Notes under the pieces: model-generated | The model's input: only the letters and a program-made list of their open reading frames with translations | Told to the model about the DNA's origin: nothing | Database searches by the model: none | Source: Clostridia bacterium | Lineage (GTDB): Bacteria > Bacillota > Clostridia > Oscillospirales > Acutalibacteraceae | Assembly: GCA_017517135.1 (NCBI GenBank) | Contig: JAFXAK010000019.1 | Span: 1-37,891 of the forward strand | Direction of reading: 5' to 3' | Length of the DNA: 37,891 bases | Shown here: positions 15,206 through 23,496 of the stretch, in pieces | Layout of the letters: the number at the start of each line of letters is the position of its first letter | Numbering within the stretch: position 1 is the stretch's first letter | Position numbers and translations under genes: made by a program

Positions 15206-16387
15206 ATGAAAGAAATCATACTCTTAAAAGACGGTGAACTCGCTCTCAAGGGCCTTAACCGTTCAACATTCGAGGATATACTCATAAAAAATATCCGTAT
15301 GCGTATTTCCTCTCTCGGAAATTTCACATACAGAAAGTCTCAGTCTACTATTGTTATTGAGCCTGAAAATGAGGATATTGACCTCGACGAGGCTGTTTCA
15401 AGAATCTGTAAGGTTTTCGGTCTTGTGGGTGTGTCCCGTGCGGCTGTATGCGAAAAGGATATAGACAAAATCCTTGAAACTGTATGGGATTATCTCGGTG
15501 ACGAGCTGATGCTCTCAAAGACCTTCAAGGTAAACGCAAAGCGAGCCGACAAAAAATTCCCTCTGACCTCTCCCGAAATATGCGACGAGGTGGGCGGCTT
15601 CATTCTCTCAAAGGTAAGAGGAATAAAGGTTGATGTACACAACCCCGAATACACCGTAACCGTTGAAATCCGTGACAATGCCGCATACATCAGAGGCCCT
15701 CAGCTTAAAGGTGCGGGCGGTATGCCCACGGGTACGGGCGGCAGAGCCTGTATACTCATTTCGGGCGGTATAGATTCCCCCGTTGCTGCATATATGATGG
15801 CAAAAAGAGGCGTAAAGCTCACGGCTGTACATTTTGCCTCGCCCCCTTACACCTCCGAGCTTGCAGAGATGAAGGTACACGAGCTTCTCAAAAAGGTGTC
15901 AATGTACTCGGGCAGAATAAACCTTTTCACCGTACATTTCACCGCTCTTCAGGAGGCTATAAGAGATTACTGCCCCGAGGATATGTTCACCGTTACAATG
16001 AGAAGAGTTATGATGAAGATAGCCTCGGCACTTGCCGAATGGCAGGGCTGTGAGGCTGTTATCACGGGTGAGAGCCTCGGTCAGGTTGCAAGCCAGACAA
16101 TAAAGGCTATACGCTGTACAGACGAGTGTGCAACTCTGCCTGTATTCAGACCTTGTATCGGTATGGACAAGAACGAAATTGTTGAGATTTCAAGAAAAAT
16201 CGACACCTTTGATATCTCAATCCGTCCCTATGAGGACTGCTGTACGGTATTTACTCCCCGTCACCCCAAAACCCGTCCCACACCCGAAATGGCAAGAGAA
16301 ACAGAGGCACTTATACCCAATGAGGATGAGCTTATTAAAAAGTGCATAGAAGAAGCTCAGATGATGATTATTGAGGCTTTCAGATAA
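15206..16387 (+). CDS. thiI: tRNA sulfurtransferase ThiI (4-thiouridine synthesis)
   Basis: Adenylates U8 of tRNA and transfers sulfur to make s4U, a near-UV sensor; in some bacteria it also serves thiazole synthesis. The 393-residue product has an N-terminal ferredoxin-like part and THUMP domain (about residues 60-165) and a PP-loop ATP pyrophosphatase domain with SGGIDSP (186-192) and GESLGQVASQT. It ends near residue 393 with no rhodanese domain, as in Bacillus ThiI, where sulfur comes from the partner desulfurase through conserved cysteines. The start ATG follows AAAGGA at 15190. It is the second and last gene of the operon. Confidence 0.95.
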   Translation: MKEIILLKDGELALKGLNRSTFEDILIKNIRMRISSLGNFTYRKSQSTIVIEPENEDIDLDEAVSRICKVFGLVGVSRAAVCEKDIDKILETVWDYLGDELMLSKTFKVNAKRADKKFPLTSPEICDEVGGFILSKVRGIKVDVHNPEYTVTVEIRDNAAYIRGPQLKGAGGMPTGTGGRACILISGGIDSPVAAYMMAKRGVKLTAVHFASPPYTSELAEMKVHELLKKVSMYSGRINLFTVHFTALQEAIRDYCPEDMFTVTMRRVMMKIASALAEWQGCEAVITGESLGQVASQTIKAIRCTDECATLPVFRPCIGMDKNEIVEISRKIDTFDISIRPYEDCCTVFTPRHPKTRPTPEMARETEALIPNEDELIKKCIEEAQMMIIEAFR

Positions 16388-16392
16388 GCTAT

Positions 16393-16425
16393 AAAGAGGC
16401 TGGTGTACAGCCTCTTTTGTTTTTT
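16393..16425 (+). terminator. Terminator after thiI
   Basis: AAAGAGGCTG (16393-16402) pairs with CAGCCTCTTT (16408-16417) around a 5-base loop, with a long T-run after it. Confidence 0.95.
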
Positions 16426-16431
16426 TTTTTG

Positions 16432-16735
16432 CAAACAATAAATTGGCTCGCAGACGGTTGCGGGTTGGTTTTTGTAGTCAACGTGTCCCACAACGTTGCG
16501 CATACAGGAAAAGTAACTTTCCGTTGCACACATTTATTTTTTTGCAGACAATAAATTGGTTCGTCATGGTAGGGAACGATGCCCACATCGTTCCGGTATA
16601 AGGAAAATGTAACTTTCCATTGTTCATATTTGGGTTTTTGTAACAATAAATTGGTTTGCAAAAGTTAGAATTTGCCTATTGCGGAACGATGTGGGCATCG
16701 TTCCCTACAAGATGAAGACGGTAATTTGCATCAGA
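16432..16735. repeat. Block of interspersed repeats with an inverted palindromic pair, copy 2
   Basis: Two related ~105-bp modules follow each other (from 16432 and 16543), each running caataaattgg, a GTAG-hairpin, then aggaaaa.gtaactttcc.ttg. Within them, hairpin units 16569-16595 (GGAACGATG/CATCGTTCC) and 16682-16708 are exact inverted copies over 27 bp, 140 bp from end to end. No gene is present between 16388 and 16961. Confidence 0.85.
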
Positions 16736-16743
16736 AAATTATA

Positions 16744-16784
16744 AACTGATACAAACTGATATCAATTAGTATCAGTTGTTTTTT
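16744..16784 (+). terminator. Terminator-like hairpin AACTGATAC/GTATCAGTT
   Basis: The 9-bp arms 16744-16752 and 16769-16777 enclose TGATATCA, itself palindromic, and are followed by gttttttaa. It is not directly behind a gene and may be part of a repeat border. Confidence 0.55.
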
Positions 16785-16892
16785 AATATATAGGAAATTG
16801 CTCGCGAAGTGAGCAATTTAGCTTATATCAAGAAACACCTTTCCCCCAAGAGTGGGGGTAGGGGGTTGATAAATCGTAAGATTTTTTCTTAT
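16783..16892. repeat. Third copy of the ~107-bp G-rich repeat
   Basis: It matches 8869-8978 and 8978-9083 from ttaatatatagg through the gggggtagggggttgataaa block to attttttctta. It ends 23 bp before the -35 box of the next gene. In one frame it reads as an apparent N-terminal extension of that gene, which is an artefact. Confidence 0.9.
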
Positions 16893-16914
16893 AAGCTCCC
16901 GTCAAATTCCACAC

Positions 16915-16943
16915 TTGCAAACACAAAAATTTTTCTGTATAAT
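16915..16943 (+). promoter_or_regulatory. Sigma-A promoter of the GxGYxYP-family gene
   Basis: TTGCAA (16915-16920) and TATAAT (16938-16943) have a 17-bp spacer. The predicted transcript starts about 12 bases before the ATG, with GAGGTG as RBS, which rules out the upstream in-frame starts. Confidence 0.8.
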
Positions 16944-16961
16944 TTCCCTGAGGTGATTTTT

Positions 16962-18650
16962 ATGGCTTTTATTACAAAATGGCTTTCATTTGCAGTTATG
17001 ATGTTTTCTATTCTTTTCAACACTATTGATGCGGCAGTAATCAAAAAGGCGGATGCTCCTGAAGCTGAGGCTCAGCTTGTTGAAATGCAGGACAGGTTCG
17101 ATAAATACGAGCTGAACGACGAGATTACCGTTATCAATCTCGGTGTGATGTCTCTTTCTCAGCGTCATACGATTATTGCGCTTCAGGGACTTATTTCAAG
17201 AGACAAGCCTGCGCTTTTTATTGATTACGGCTCTGCTACACACAAATATGCTCTCGAGGAAATGGAAAAGGCAGGCTATACGCTTTCTTACACAGACGAG
17301 GACGGCAATCCCTGGAGCTTTGAGACAGTTATAAAAAAATTCAGCTCCTACATAACAGACGGCGGTTATATCCTCTACAAAACAACAGAGGACCACGGAC
17401 AGCTCAACACCGCAATAAATCTTACAACACTCACCGGCTTCCTGCCCGTAAGTGAGGATATTGAAGAAAGTGTTATCGCACTCGGTCTTGAAAAGAAAGA
17501 GGATATAAGTAAGGATAACATAAATCTCAAGTATCTCAAAAAATTCTATAAGAAGCATAAAGAGTCTTTCCGTAACGATTCGCTTGTACATCTTTATTAC
17601 TATGCTTCGGGTATGAGAGATTTTGCAATTCAGCAGAATATTTTTGTTATGTATATTGAGGATTCAGACTTTACGGGCAGACTTTTCAGAGATGAGGTTA
17701 TGCGAAAGCTTACTCCCTCGGCTCTGATTTTCGGCTGGTGTCAGTATGAAATCAAGTTCAATGAATCTGCCTCACGCTACGGCCACAGCGTTGTTCCATC
17801 CGACCATTCATACAATCTGAGTATTCTTTCCTGCTTTGATGTTGAGAAAAACAGCTTCAACACTCATCTTCCCGACTCTGTTGAGCTTGATGACAGCAAG
17901 CATTATGTTTCTATTGTTTACAGCGACGGCGACAATCTTCAGTGGATTCAGAACGGATTTTCCGAGTTCCACACATGGCAGTCTTATGAAAACGATACTC
18001 CCGTAAGCTGGACATTCCCTCCGATTGCAAGCACATTGAGCTCCGTTGATGTGAAGAGAACTCTTGAAAACGGTGAGGGCACAGCCTTTATCACGGGCCC
18101 CTCAGGCGGCGGCTATGCGAGAATATCCAAAATGAGCTCCTCGGAGCTTGACGCTTTCTCTGCATACACCGCATCCGTAATGCTTGAGTCGGGACATACT
18201 ATAATGACCTTCCTCGACGAAATCAAGGGCAAGGGCTTTGACAAGAGCATGCAGAAGAGACTTGAATATTTCTCACGCTACGATAACATCGAGGGCGGTA
18301 TTCTCCAGCTTGATCCCAACAACTACGCAGGTGGCGGCGGTAAGGTCTATTTCTCAAATGACAAGCCCTTTGTGACAGTCGGCTTCAGCCTCTGGTATCC
18401 CAGCGGAAATGCCGAAGAGGTCACCAACGAATGGCTTAAGGAACAGGCAGACATAATAAACGCCAAAAAGGCAGACATCAATTCAATAAACGGTTATACG
18501 GTAATAAATGTACACCCGTGGACTGTTGGCACGGATGATTTACAGTATTTTGTAAGTCAGTTAGGCGACAATATAGAGGTTATCGGAATAAACGAACTGC
18601 TTGCAGCAATAAAGCAGAACATTCCGCACGAATTTGCACAGCCTGAATAA
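16962..18650 (+). CDS. Secreted GxGYxYP-family putative glycoside hydrolase
   Basis: The start is ATG 16962 (after GAGGTG), not the in-frame ATG at 16809, which lies in a repeat upstream of the promoter. The 562-residue product opens with a signal peptide (MAFITKWLSFAVMMFSILFN, cleavage near AVIKKA). The family resemblance rests on VINLGVMSLSQRHTIIALQGLISR near the N-terminus, YSDGDNLQW in the middle, TGPSGGGYARI (the GxGYxYP motif, here ending ARI rather than YP) and a C-terminal TVINVHPWT. Such proteins are placed among putative glycoside hydrolases; the substrate is unknown. It stands alone between a repeat block and a convergent terminator. Confidence 0.75.
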   Translation: MAFITKWLSFAVMMFSILFNTIDAAVIKKADAPEAEAQLVEMQDRFDKYELNDEITVINLGVMSLSQRHTIIALQGLISRDKPALFIDYGSATHKYALEEMEKAGYTLSYTDEDGNPWSFETVIKKFSSYITDGGYILYKTTEDHGQLNTAINLTTLTGFLPVSEDIEESVIALGLEKKEDISKDNINLKYLKKFYKKHKESFRNDSLVHLYYYASGMRDFAIQQNIFVMYIEDSDFTGRLFRDEVMRKLTPSALIFGWCQYEIKFNESASRYGHSVVPSDHSYNLSILSCFDVEKNSFNTHLPDSVELDDSKHYVSIVYSDGDNLQWIQNGFSEFHTWQSYENDTPVSWTFPPIASTLSSVDVKRTLENGEGTAFITGPSGGGYARISKMSSSELDAFSAYTASVMLESGHTIMTFLDEIKGKGFDKSMQKRLEYFSRYDNIEGGILQLDPNNYAGGGGKVYFSNDKPFVTVGFSLWYPSGNAEEVTNEWLKEQADIINAKKADINSINGYTVINVHPWTVGTDDLQYFVSQLGDNIEVIGINELLAAIKQNIPHEFAQPE

Positions 18651-18655
18651 ACAAT

Positions 18656-18690
18656 AAAGCTCCGGAGCGTGATTGCTTCGGAGCTTTTTT
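18656..18690 (+). terminator. Terminator after the GxGYxYP gene
   Basis: AAAGCTCCG (18656-18664) pairs with CGGAGCTTT (18679-18687), followed by TTT. The sequence is a near copy, in reverse, of the terminator at 11924-11956. Confidence 0.9.
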
Positions 18691-18704
18691 GCTTTGTTAC
18701 AAAC

Positions 18705-18743
18705 AAAACAAAAAAGGTAACACGGAAAATCCGTATTACCTTT
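18705..18743 (-). terminator. Terminator of the infC-rpmI-rplT operon
   Basis: AAAGGTAA..ACGGA and TCCGT..TTACCTTT form the stem (18713-18743). On the minus strand the hairpin is followed by a T-rich run (complement of aaaacaaaaaa). It lies 10 bp past the rplT stop codon. Confidence 0.9.
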
Positions 18744-18752
18744 AAGTAACTC

Positions 18753-19109
18753 TTATTTAAGAGCAGCCTTAGCCTGTTCGGTGAGAGAAGTGAAAGCTGC
18801 GGGATCTGCGATAGCGATTTCTGAGAGCATCTTTCTGTTAAGAGTAACGCCGGCCTTCTTGAGACCGTTCATAAATGTTGAATAGTTCATACCGTTAGCC
18901 TTGCAGCCTGCGGAAATTCTTGCAATCCAGAGTCTTCTGAAATCACGCTTCTTCTGCTTTCTGCCGATGTAAGCGTAGTTGCCGGACTTCATAACTGCCT
19001 GCTTAGCAGTTTTGAAGAGCTTGCTCTTGGAGCCATAGTAGCCCTTAGCGAGCTTGAGAGTTTTATTTCTTCTCTTACGAGTCATTAATGCGCCTTTAAT
19101 GCGTGCCAT
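18753..19109 (-). CDS. rplT: 50S ribosomal protein L20
   Basis: Binds 23S rRNA early in large-subunit assembly and is the usual repressor of its own operon in Firmicutes. The 118 residues match the family length, with [24 protein letters not shown] at the N-terminus, the basic [13 protein letters not shown] region and the globular [25 protein letters not shown] precedes ATG 19109. It is the last gene of infC-rpmI-rplT, 28 bp after rpmI. Confidence 0.98.
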   Translation of the reverse strand: MARIKGALMTRKRRNKTLKLAKGYYGSKSKLFKTAKQAVMKSGNYAYIGRKQKKRDFRRLWIARISAGCKANGMNYSTFMNGLKKAGVTLNRKMLSEIAIADPAAFTSLTEQAKAALK

Positions 19110-19137
19110 TCTACTTTACCTCCGTTAAATCTTCTTC

Positions 19138-19335
19138 TTATTTGTAAGGAATAAGACGCTTGATCTGCTTTACATTTGTTTTGTCTGCAACTGCAGTCTT
19201 GCGAAGATTTCTCTTTCTCTTAGTTGTTTTTTTGTTAAGGATGTGTGATTTGTTAGCGTGAGCACGGATAGGCTTGCCGTTCTTGGAAAGCTTAAAACGC
19301 TTTTTTGCGCCGCTGTTTGTTTTGATTTTAGGCAT
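19138..19335 (-). CDS. rpmI: 50S ribosomal protein L35
   Basis: Small basic large-subunit protein of 65 residues, starting [20 protein letters not shown] and ending [11 protein letters not shown], the standard family pattern. AGGAGG precedes ATG 19335. It lies between infC (43 bp gap) and rplT. Confidence 0.98.
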   Translation of the reverse strand: MPKIKTNSGAKKRFKLSKNGKPIRAHANKSHILNKKTTKRKRNLRKTAVADKTNVKQIKRLIPYK

Positions 19336-19378
19336 TGTTTTTTCCTCCTGTGTGTTTTTTGATTTATTTTATGCGGTG

Positions 19379-19900
19379 TTATTTCTTAGAAGACTTTGCA
19401 GCGAGGAACATAAGCATTGTTTTGTTCTCAAGCTTGGCTGCTTTTTCAATAACGCCGTATTCGGAGCAAGAGTCTGCAAAGGACTGCATAATTTCATATC
19501 CTCTTTCGGGATGAACCATCTCTCGTCCTCTGAAACGGATTGAAACCTTAACCTTGTTTCCTGCCTTAAGGAAACGGATAGCGTGGTTTACCTTTGTTTC
19601 AATGTCGTGAGTATCAATGTTGAGGGTGAGCTGAACCTCTTTGATCTCAACGACCTTCTGGTTCTTCTTAGCTTCCTTTTCACGCTTCTGCTGGTCGAAC
19701 TTATACTTACCGTAGTTCATAATCTTACATACGGGGGGTACGGCCTGAGGAGCGATTTTTACCAAATCAAGGTTTCTTTCATTTGCTCTCTTGAGAGCCT
19801 CGGATGCAGACATAACACCGAGCTGTTCGCCGTCATCTGTTATAACTCTGACTTGATTATCCCTGATTTCCTCATTGATCTGCAGTTCCTTAGTAGCTAT
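19379..19900 (-). CDS. infC: Translation initiation factor IF-3, apparent AUA start
   Basis: Binds the 30S subunit, prevents premature 50S joining and checks the start codon. Family sequence begins ATKELQINEEIRDNQVRVI and runs to the end (MSASEALKRANERNLDLVKI; KVKVSIRFRGREMVHPERG). No ATG, GTG or well-placed TTG exists here: GGAGG (19910-19914) is 9 bases before an ATA codon at 19898-19900, giving 173 residues, the usual length. A TTG at 19904-19906 is only 3 bases from GGAGG. The in-frame ATG at 19966 would add 22 residues and lies upstream of the RBS, inside the leader terminator. Rare start codons in infC are known (AUU in E. coli and Bacillus) and give autoregulation. Confidence 0.92.
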   Translation of the reverse strand: MATKELQINEEIRDNQVRVITDDGEQLGVMSASEALKRANERNLDLVKIAPQAVPPVCKIMNYGKYKFDQQKREKEAKKNQKVVEIKEVQLTLNIDTHDIETKVNHAIRFLKAGNKVKVSIRFRGREMVHPERGYEIMQSFADSCSEYGVIEKAAKLENKTMLMFLAAKSSKK

Positions 19901-20047
19901 ATTCAAGCACCTCCAAAAATAAATAGAAAAATGCGGACAGAAGACTGCCCGCACATAATAACACACTTATTCTCTGAAAAGAGTGAATTATTTACCCTGA
20001 AAAACGGAATTCGCAGGGTGAGAACGGGAATCGTCTGCTTCATTTAC
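19901..20047 (-). ncRNA. infC-rpmI-rplT leader with attenuator (L20-leader type)
   Basis: The roughly 147-base 5' leader holds, in minus-strand order, a hairpin ACCCTG/CAGGGT (19994-20019), a small ATTCtCT..AGaGTGAAT hairpin (about 19969-19988) and a strong terminator, GCGGGCAG/CTGTCCGC (19933-19952) with a T-tract, just before the infC RBS. Firmicutes control this operon by L20-dependent termination in such a leader. The match to the L20-leader RNA family is inferred from position and terminator. Confidence 0.75.
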
Positions 20048-20053
20048 CGTCAG

Positions 20054-20082
20054 ATTATAACAGATACATTTATATAAGTCAA
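20054..20082 (-). promoter_or_regulatory. Promoter of the infC operon
   Basis: On the minus strand TTGACT (20077-20082) and TATAAT (20054-20059) are separated by exactly 17 bp. It is the strongest-looking promoter in the window. Confidence 0.88.
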
Positions 20083-20124
20083 GTATTTTTTTCAGAAATC
20101 TGAAAAATTTCCGTTTCCGTCAGC

Positions 20125-20280
20125 ACTTTCGTCTTCGTCAGGTAGGGAACGATGCTGTTTTTTTAATGAATAAGAATTAAGAATAATGAATAATTTCGGA
20201 AGACGCATTGCGTCTTGGATTTTAAAATGCCAACCGCAGGCTCATCACTTTTTACTTTTTCACTATTACTTATTACTTCA
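20125..20280. repeat. Mixed interspersed repeats before the symporter gene
   Basis: Bases about 20130-20154 are a half copy of the palindromic family (cgtcttcgtcaggtagggaacgatg). Bases 20165-20220 carry the AAGACGC/GCGTCTT hairpin (20200-20216), and 20247-20279 is an inverted copy of the taggtaatagtgaaaagtga segment seen at 1621 and 26413. No gene lies between 20083 and 20424. Confidence 0.7.
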
Positions 20281-20363
20281 ATATTCTGCCCTATTATTTC
20301 AACAAAATTTTCACATTGAATTTGTGAATAATATACCAAAATTTCCGATTACTTTCAAGTGTC

Positions 20364-20392
20364 TTGCAAAAGTACATTTTATATGTTATCAT
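20364..20392 (+). promoter_or_regulatory. Promoter of the GPH symporter gene
   Basis: TTGCAA (20364-20369) and TATCAT (20387-20392) have a 17-bp spacer, 33 bases before the GTG start. Confidence 0.65.
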
Positions 20393-20424
20393 AAATCATA
20401 TTTATGTTCTAAGGAGGGAGAAAG

Positions 20425-22008
20425 GTGGCAACAGAAAACAACGGTGCACCCAAGGAGTATACCGACGAACAACTCCAATATGTCTATGAAAACCGAAGAT
20501 ATGTAGGCACAAAGGAAACAGTCGGCTTCGTTCTGTGGGATGCTGCACAGAGTTTGAACATCAACACCTATTCCACGCGATTTGTAACAAACATTGTTAA
20601 GGTTGACCTCGGCTATCAGACAATAGCTAAAACAATCAACAGTGTATGGGATATCGTAAACGATATTTTCACAGCAGCAATAGTTGAGAAAACCCGTACC
20701 CGTTGGGGTAAATTCAGACCTTATCTTTTAGGTCTTGCAATCCCCGGCTGTATCGGTACTCTTCTTTATTGGTTTATGCCCCTGCTTTTCGGCGGTAAGG
20801 CAGCAACCTCAATTTCAAAGTTCATTTTCTACCTTGTGCTCGAAATCGTAAAAGAGGGTATCGGCACATTCCAGGGTATTGCAAGAACAGGTCTTTTGTC
20901 GACCATAACGCCGCACCCTGTTGACCGAACGAGGCTTATAACCATAGCAAACTTCGCTTCGGGTACCTTCGGTGAAAAGCTGCCCGAGCAGATAATGACG
21001 ATTATACTTGACCTTATCGATAACAAGGCATTCAAAACAAAGATGTCCATTGAAAAGCAGATGCTTATAGCTTTCATCGGTATGGGTACGGCAACAACAC
21101 TTCTTTCCAGCGGTATGTCATTCTGGTTCTTTGCTAACTCCAAGGAAAGAATCATGCAGTCAATCAAAACACCCAGTGTCAAGGATTCAATCAAGTCTAT
21201 TCTTAACAACAAGCCCATTCTTCTTGTTACATTATCAGACTTCCTGTCAGGCTTCGGTATCTCAGGCAGTAAGTCCGACTACTACATAGATGTTCTTCAC
21301 TTTGCGTCAATGACAATGCTTGCAGGTATCCCCGCAGCACCCCTTTCACCTGTCAGCTATACCTTTGTACCCTGGTTCCGCCGTCATTTCTCAAGCCGTG
21401 TGCTTTATATCGTAAGCCACGAGATAGCAAACTTCCTTTATGTGTTTGTATTCCTCTTCGGCTGCATCGGCTTCAATCCCAAGACCTTCAAGGGCGGTCT
21501 TTACAGAAACAAGTGGGCAATGCTCTTTGCAATGGCAACATGGGAGCTTATCTGGACATTGTTCTACGGCTTAAGATCAGTTATCGGCACAGAGCTTTAC
21601 AACGAAACAATGGACTATTGCGAATGGAAGAACGGCTACAGAACAGAAGCTATGACCTCCGTTGCAAAGGGACTTGCAGCAAAGGTTGCCTCCAGCACAA
21701 GCTCAGTTATCACAACTGCGCTTAAGAAGATGGTAGGCTACGACCAGAACGCATATACAAAGGGTGAAGAACAGCCCGACTATGTTAAGTTCTATCTCTT
21801 TGCAATGTTCACAATCGTTCCTGCTCTCACAGGCTCATTCGGTATCATTCCGATGCTCTTCTATGACCTTTCCGGTAAGAAGAAGGAGCTTATGTACGCA
21901 GAGCTTCTCGAACGCCGTAAGAACGCTGCAACCGTCGCTTCATCAGGCGACAAGGAAGCACTCGAGGCTATCGCAGAAGAACAGATTAATATCGGTAAAA
22001 ACAAATAA
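20425..22008 (+). CDS. GPH-family (MFS) sodium/proton-coupled sugar symporter-like protein
   Basis: Start GTG 20425 follows AAGGAGGGAG by a few bases. The 527-residue product is a polytopic membrane protein of the MelB/GPH type: about 12 hydrophobic segments, and the family stretch VWDIVNDIFTAAIVEKTRTRWGKFRPYLL near residues 72-100, where the acidic residues and RWGKFRPY are characteristic. Unusual features are a soluble 30-residue N-terminus and a long charged C-terminal tail (ELLERRKNAATVASSGDKEALEAIAEE). No glycosidase or sugar kinase is adjacent, so the substrate cannot be guessed. It is monocistronic, between its own promoter and terminator. Confidence 0.82.
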   Translation: MATENNGAPKEYTDEQLQYVYENRRYVGTKETVGFVLWDAAQSLNINTYSTRFVTNIVKVDLGYQTIAKTINSVWDIVNDIFTAAIVEKTRTRWGKFRPYLLGLAIPGCIGTLLYWFMPLLFGGKAATSISKFIFYLVLEIVKEGIGTFQGIARTGLLSTITPHPVDRTRLITIANFASGTFGEKLPEQIMTIILDLIDNKAFKTKMSIEKQMLIAFIGMGTATTLLSSGMSFWFFANSKERIMQSIKTPSVKDSIKSILNNKPILLVTLSDFLSGFGISGSKSDYYIDVLHFASMTMLAGIPAAPLSPVSYTFVPWFRRHFSSRVLYIVSHEIANFLYVFVFLFGCIGFNPKTFKGGLYRNKWAMLFAMATWELIWTLFYGLRSVIGTELYNETMDYCEWKNGYRTEAMTSVAKGLAAKVASSTSSVITTALKKMVGYDQNAYTKGEEQPDYVKFYLFAMFTIVPALTGSFGIIPMLFYDLSGKKKELMYAELLERRKNAATVASSGDKEALEAIAEEQINIGKNK

Positions 22009-22016
22009 TTTTTCGG

Positions 22017-22046
22017 GAGGACTGTGGAAACAGTCCTCTTTTTTTT
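22017..22046 (+). terminator. Terminator of the symporter gene
   Basis: GAGGACTGT (22017-22025) pairs with ACAGTCCTC (22030-22038) around GGAA, followed by eight T. Confidence 0.95.
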
Positions 22047-22055
22047 GTATATCCG

Positions 22056-22084
22056 TTGAAATATATCTGAACATTATGTATAAT
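22056..22084 (+). promoter_or_regulatory. Promoter of thyA-folA-MATE operon
   Basis: TTGAAA (22056-22061) and TATAAT (22079-22084) have a 17-bp spacer. The RBS GAGGTG (22091-22096) and ATG 22104 follow closely. Confidence 0.82.
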
Positions 22085-22103
22085 ACCAAAGAGGTGTTTT
22101 TCT

Positions 22104-23006
22104 ATGTCTAAATTCGATGAATCATATATTGCATTATGTAAAAAGATACTCTCCGAGGGTGTGAGAGTTGAAAACAGAACGGGTGTGGATACCATAAAAA
22201 TTCCTGCTCATTCTCTTCATTTTGATTTGAGTGAGGAGTTTCCCGTGCTTACCACCAAGCAGGTGTTTATCCGTCAGGCGGTGCTCGAAATGCTCTGGTT
22301 TTATCAGGCACAGTCAAATGATGTCCGCTGGCTTCAGGAGAGGGATGTAAAAATCTGGAACGAGTGGGAAATAGACGGGGAAGGCTATTGGAACGCAACG
22401 CAGATGGTGCCCGACGAAAACGGCAAGCTCAGAAAAACCGAGGTGCATAAGTTCTTCGGCAAGGAATATGCGCACACCATAGGCACCGCATACGGTTATA
22501 TTGTAAACAAATTCAAGTTAACACAAAATCTCATAGACAAGCTCAAAAACAACCCCGGTGACAGAAGAATGGTGATGTCCTTGTGGCAGAATGACTATCT
22601 CGACACCGCTGTACTGCCGTCTTGTGTATGGAGCAGCGAGTGGGATGTAACCGACGGTAAGCTCAACGCGTGGGTACATCAGAGAAGCTGTGATGTGCCG
22701 TTGGGACTGCCCTTTAATATCACTCAGTATGCAGTTCTGCTTTCGATGTTAGCTCAGGTCTGCTCCCTCGAGGTCGGCACACTTGACTGGAGCATAAAGG
22801 ATGCTCACATCTATGTAAATCAGATAGAGCCTATAAAGGAGCAGATCCGTCGCTTCGACGAAAACGGCTCTCTGCCCGCTCCCAAGCTGTGGCTCAATCC
22901 CGAGGTCAAGGACTTCTTCGAGTTCGACAATTCCCGTGACTGTAAGGATGTAAAGCTCATAGACTATCAGCATATGGGCAAGCTTTTATTTGAAATAACT
23001 CAGTAG
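22104..23006 (+). CDS. thyA: Thymidylate synthase
   Basis: Methylates dUMP to dTMP with methylene-tetrahydrofolate, giving dihydrofolate. The 300-residue product has the phosphate-binding Arg near the N-terminus (VRVENRTGVDT), LTTKQVFIRQAVLEMLWF, the nucleophile Cys174 in LPSCVWSSEW, the QRSCDVPLGLPFN motif (193-205) and a C-terminal Asp-Tyr-His segment (IDYQHMGK). The active site reads LPSCVW instead of the common LPPCH, and QRSCD instead of QRSAD, a variant I believe occurs in other Clostridia and Bacteroidetes. It is the first gene of an operon whose next gene recycles its dihydrofolate product. Confidence 0.96.
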   Translation: MSKFDESYIALCKKILSEGVRVENRTGVDTIKIPAHSLHFDLSEEFPVLTTKQVFIRQAVLEMLWFYQAQSNDVRWLQERDVKIWNEWEIDGEGYWNATQMVPDENGKLRKTEVHKFFGKEYAHTIGTAYGYIVNKFKLTQNLIDKLKNNPGDRRMVMSLWQNDYLDTAVLPSCVWSSEWDVTDGKLNAWVHQRSCDVPLGLPFNITQYAVLLSMLAQVCSLEVGTLDWSIKDAHIYVNQIEPIKEQIRRFDENGSLPAPKLWLNPEVKDFFEFDNSRDCKDVKLIDYQHMGKLLFEITQ

Positions 23007-23016
23007 GGTGAAAATT

Positions 23017-23496
23017 ATGATAATTTCAATGATAGCCGCAGTAGGCAAAAACAGAGAGCTCGGCAAGGGTAACGGGCTTATATGGCGCATTTCCGAGGAC
23101 CTTAAATTTTTCAAGGCAACAACTATGGGACATCCCATAATAATGGGCAGAAAGACCTTTGAGTCTCTCCCCAAGGCATTGCCGGGCAGAAAAAATATTG
23201 TTATCACCCGTGATAAGACCTATACTGCCGAGGGTGCCGCGGTAGTGCACAGCATTGAAGAGGCTATAGCCGCCGCAGACACTGACGAAGCCTTTATAAT
23301 AGGCGGAGAGAGCATCTACAAGGCTTTTATTGCTGTGTGTGATAAAATGTACCTCACCCTTATAGACGGAGAGGACAAGGATGCCGATGCATTCTTCCCC
23401 GAGTATGAAAGTCTGCAGTGGAAAAAAGAAGAATTATTAAAAGCAGAGGAAAACGGAATCTGCTATTCAAGAATACTTTTTGAAAGAGTTAAATAA
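23017..23496 (+). CDS. folA: Dihydrofolate reductase
   Basis: Reduces dihydrofolate to tetrahydrofolate with NADPH. The start ATG 23017 is preferred over GTG 23008, because AGGGTG sits 8 bases before the ATG and the family begins MIISMIAAVGKNRELG. The 159-residue product shows GLIWRISEDLKFFKATTMG (substrate site with the catalytic Asp), PIIMGRKTFESLP and the NADPH-binding IIGGESIYKA. It starts 10 bp after thyA and overlaps the MATE gene by one base (TAATG), so the three genes should be co-transcribed. Confidence 0.95.
   Translation: MIISMIAAVGKNRELGKGNGLIWRISEDLKFFKATTMGHPIIMGRKTFESLPKALPGRKNIVITRDKTYTAEGAAVVHSIEEAIAAADTDEAFIIGGESIYKAFIAVCDKMYLTLIDGEDKDADAFFPEYESLQWKKEELLKAEENGICYSRILFERVK

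Noticed and set aside
16809-16961. N-terminal extension of the GxGYxYP protein
   Set aside because: It lies in a repeat copy and upstream of a clear promoter; the signal peptide and RBS fit ATG 16962.
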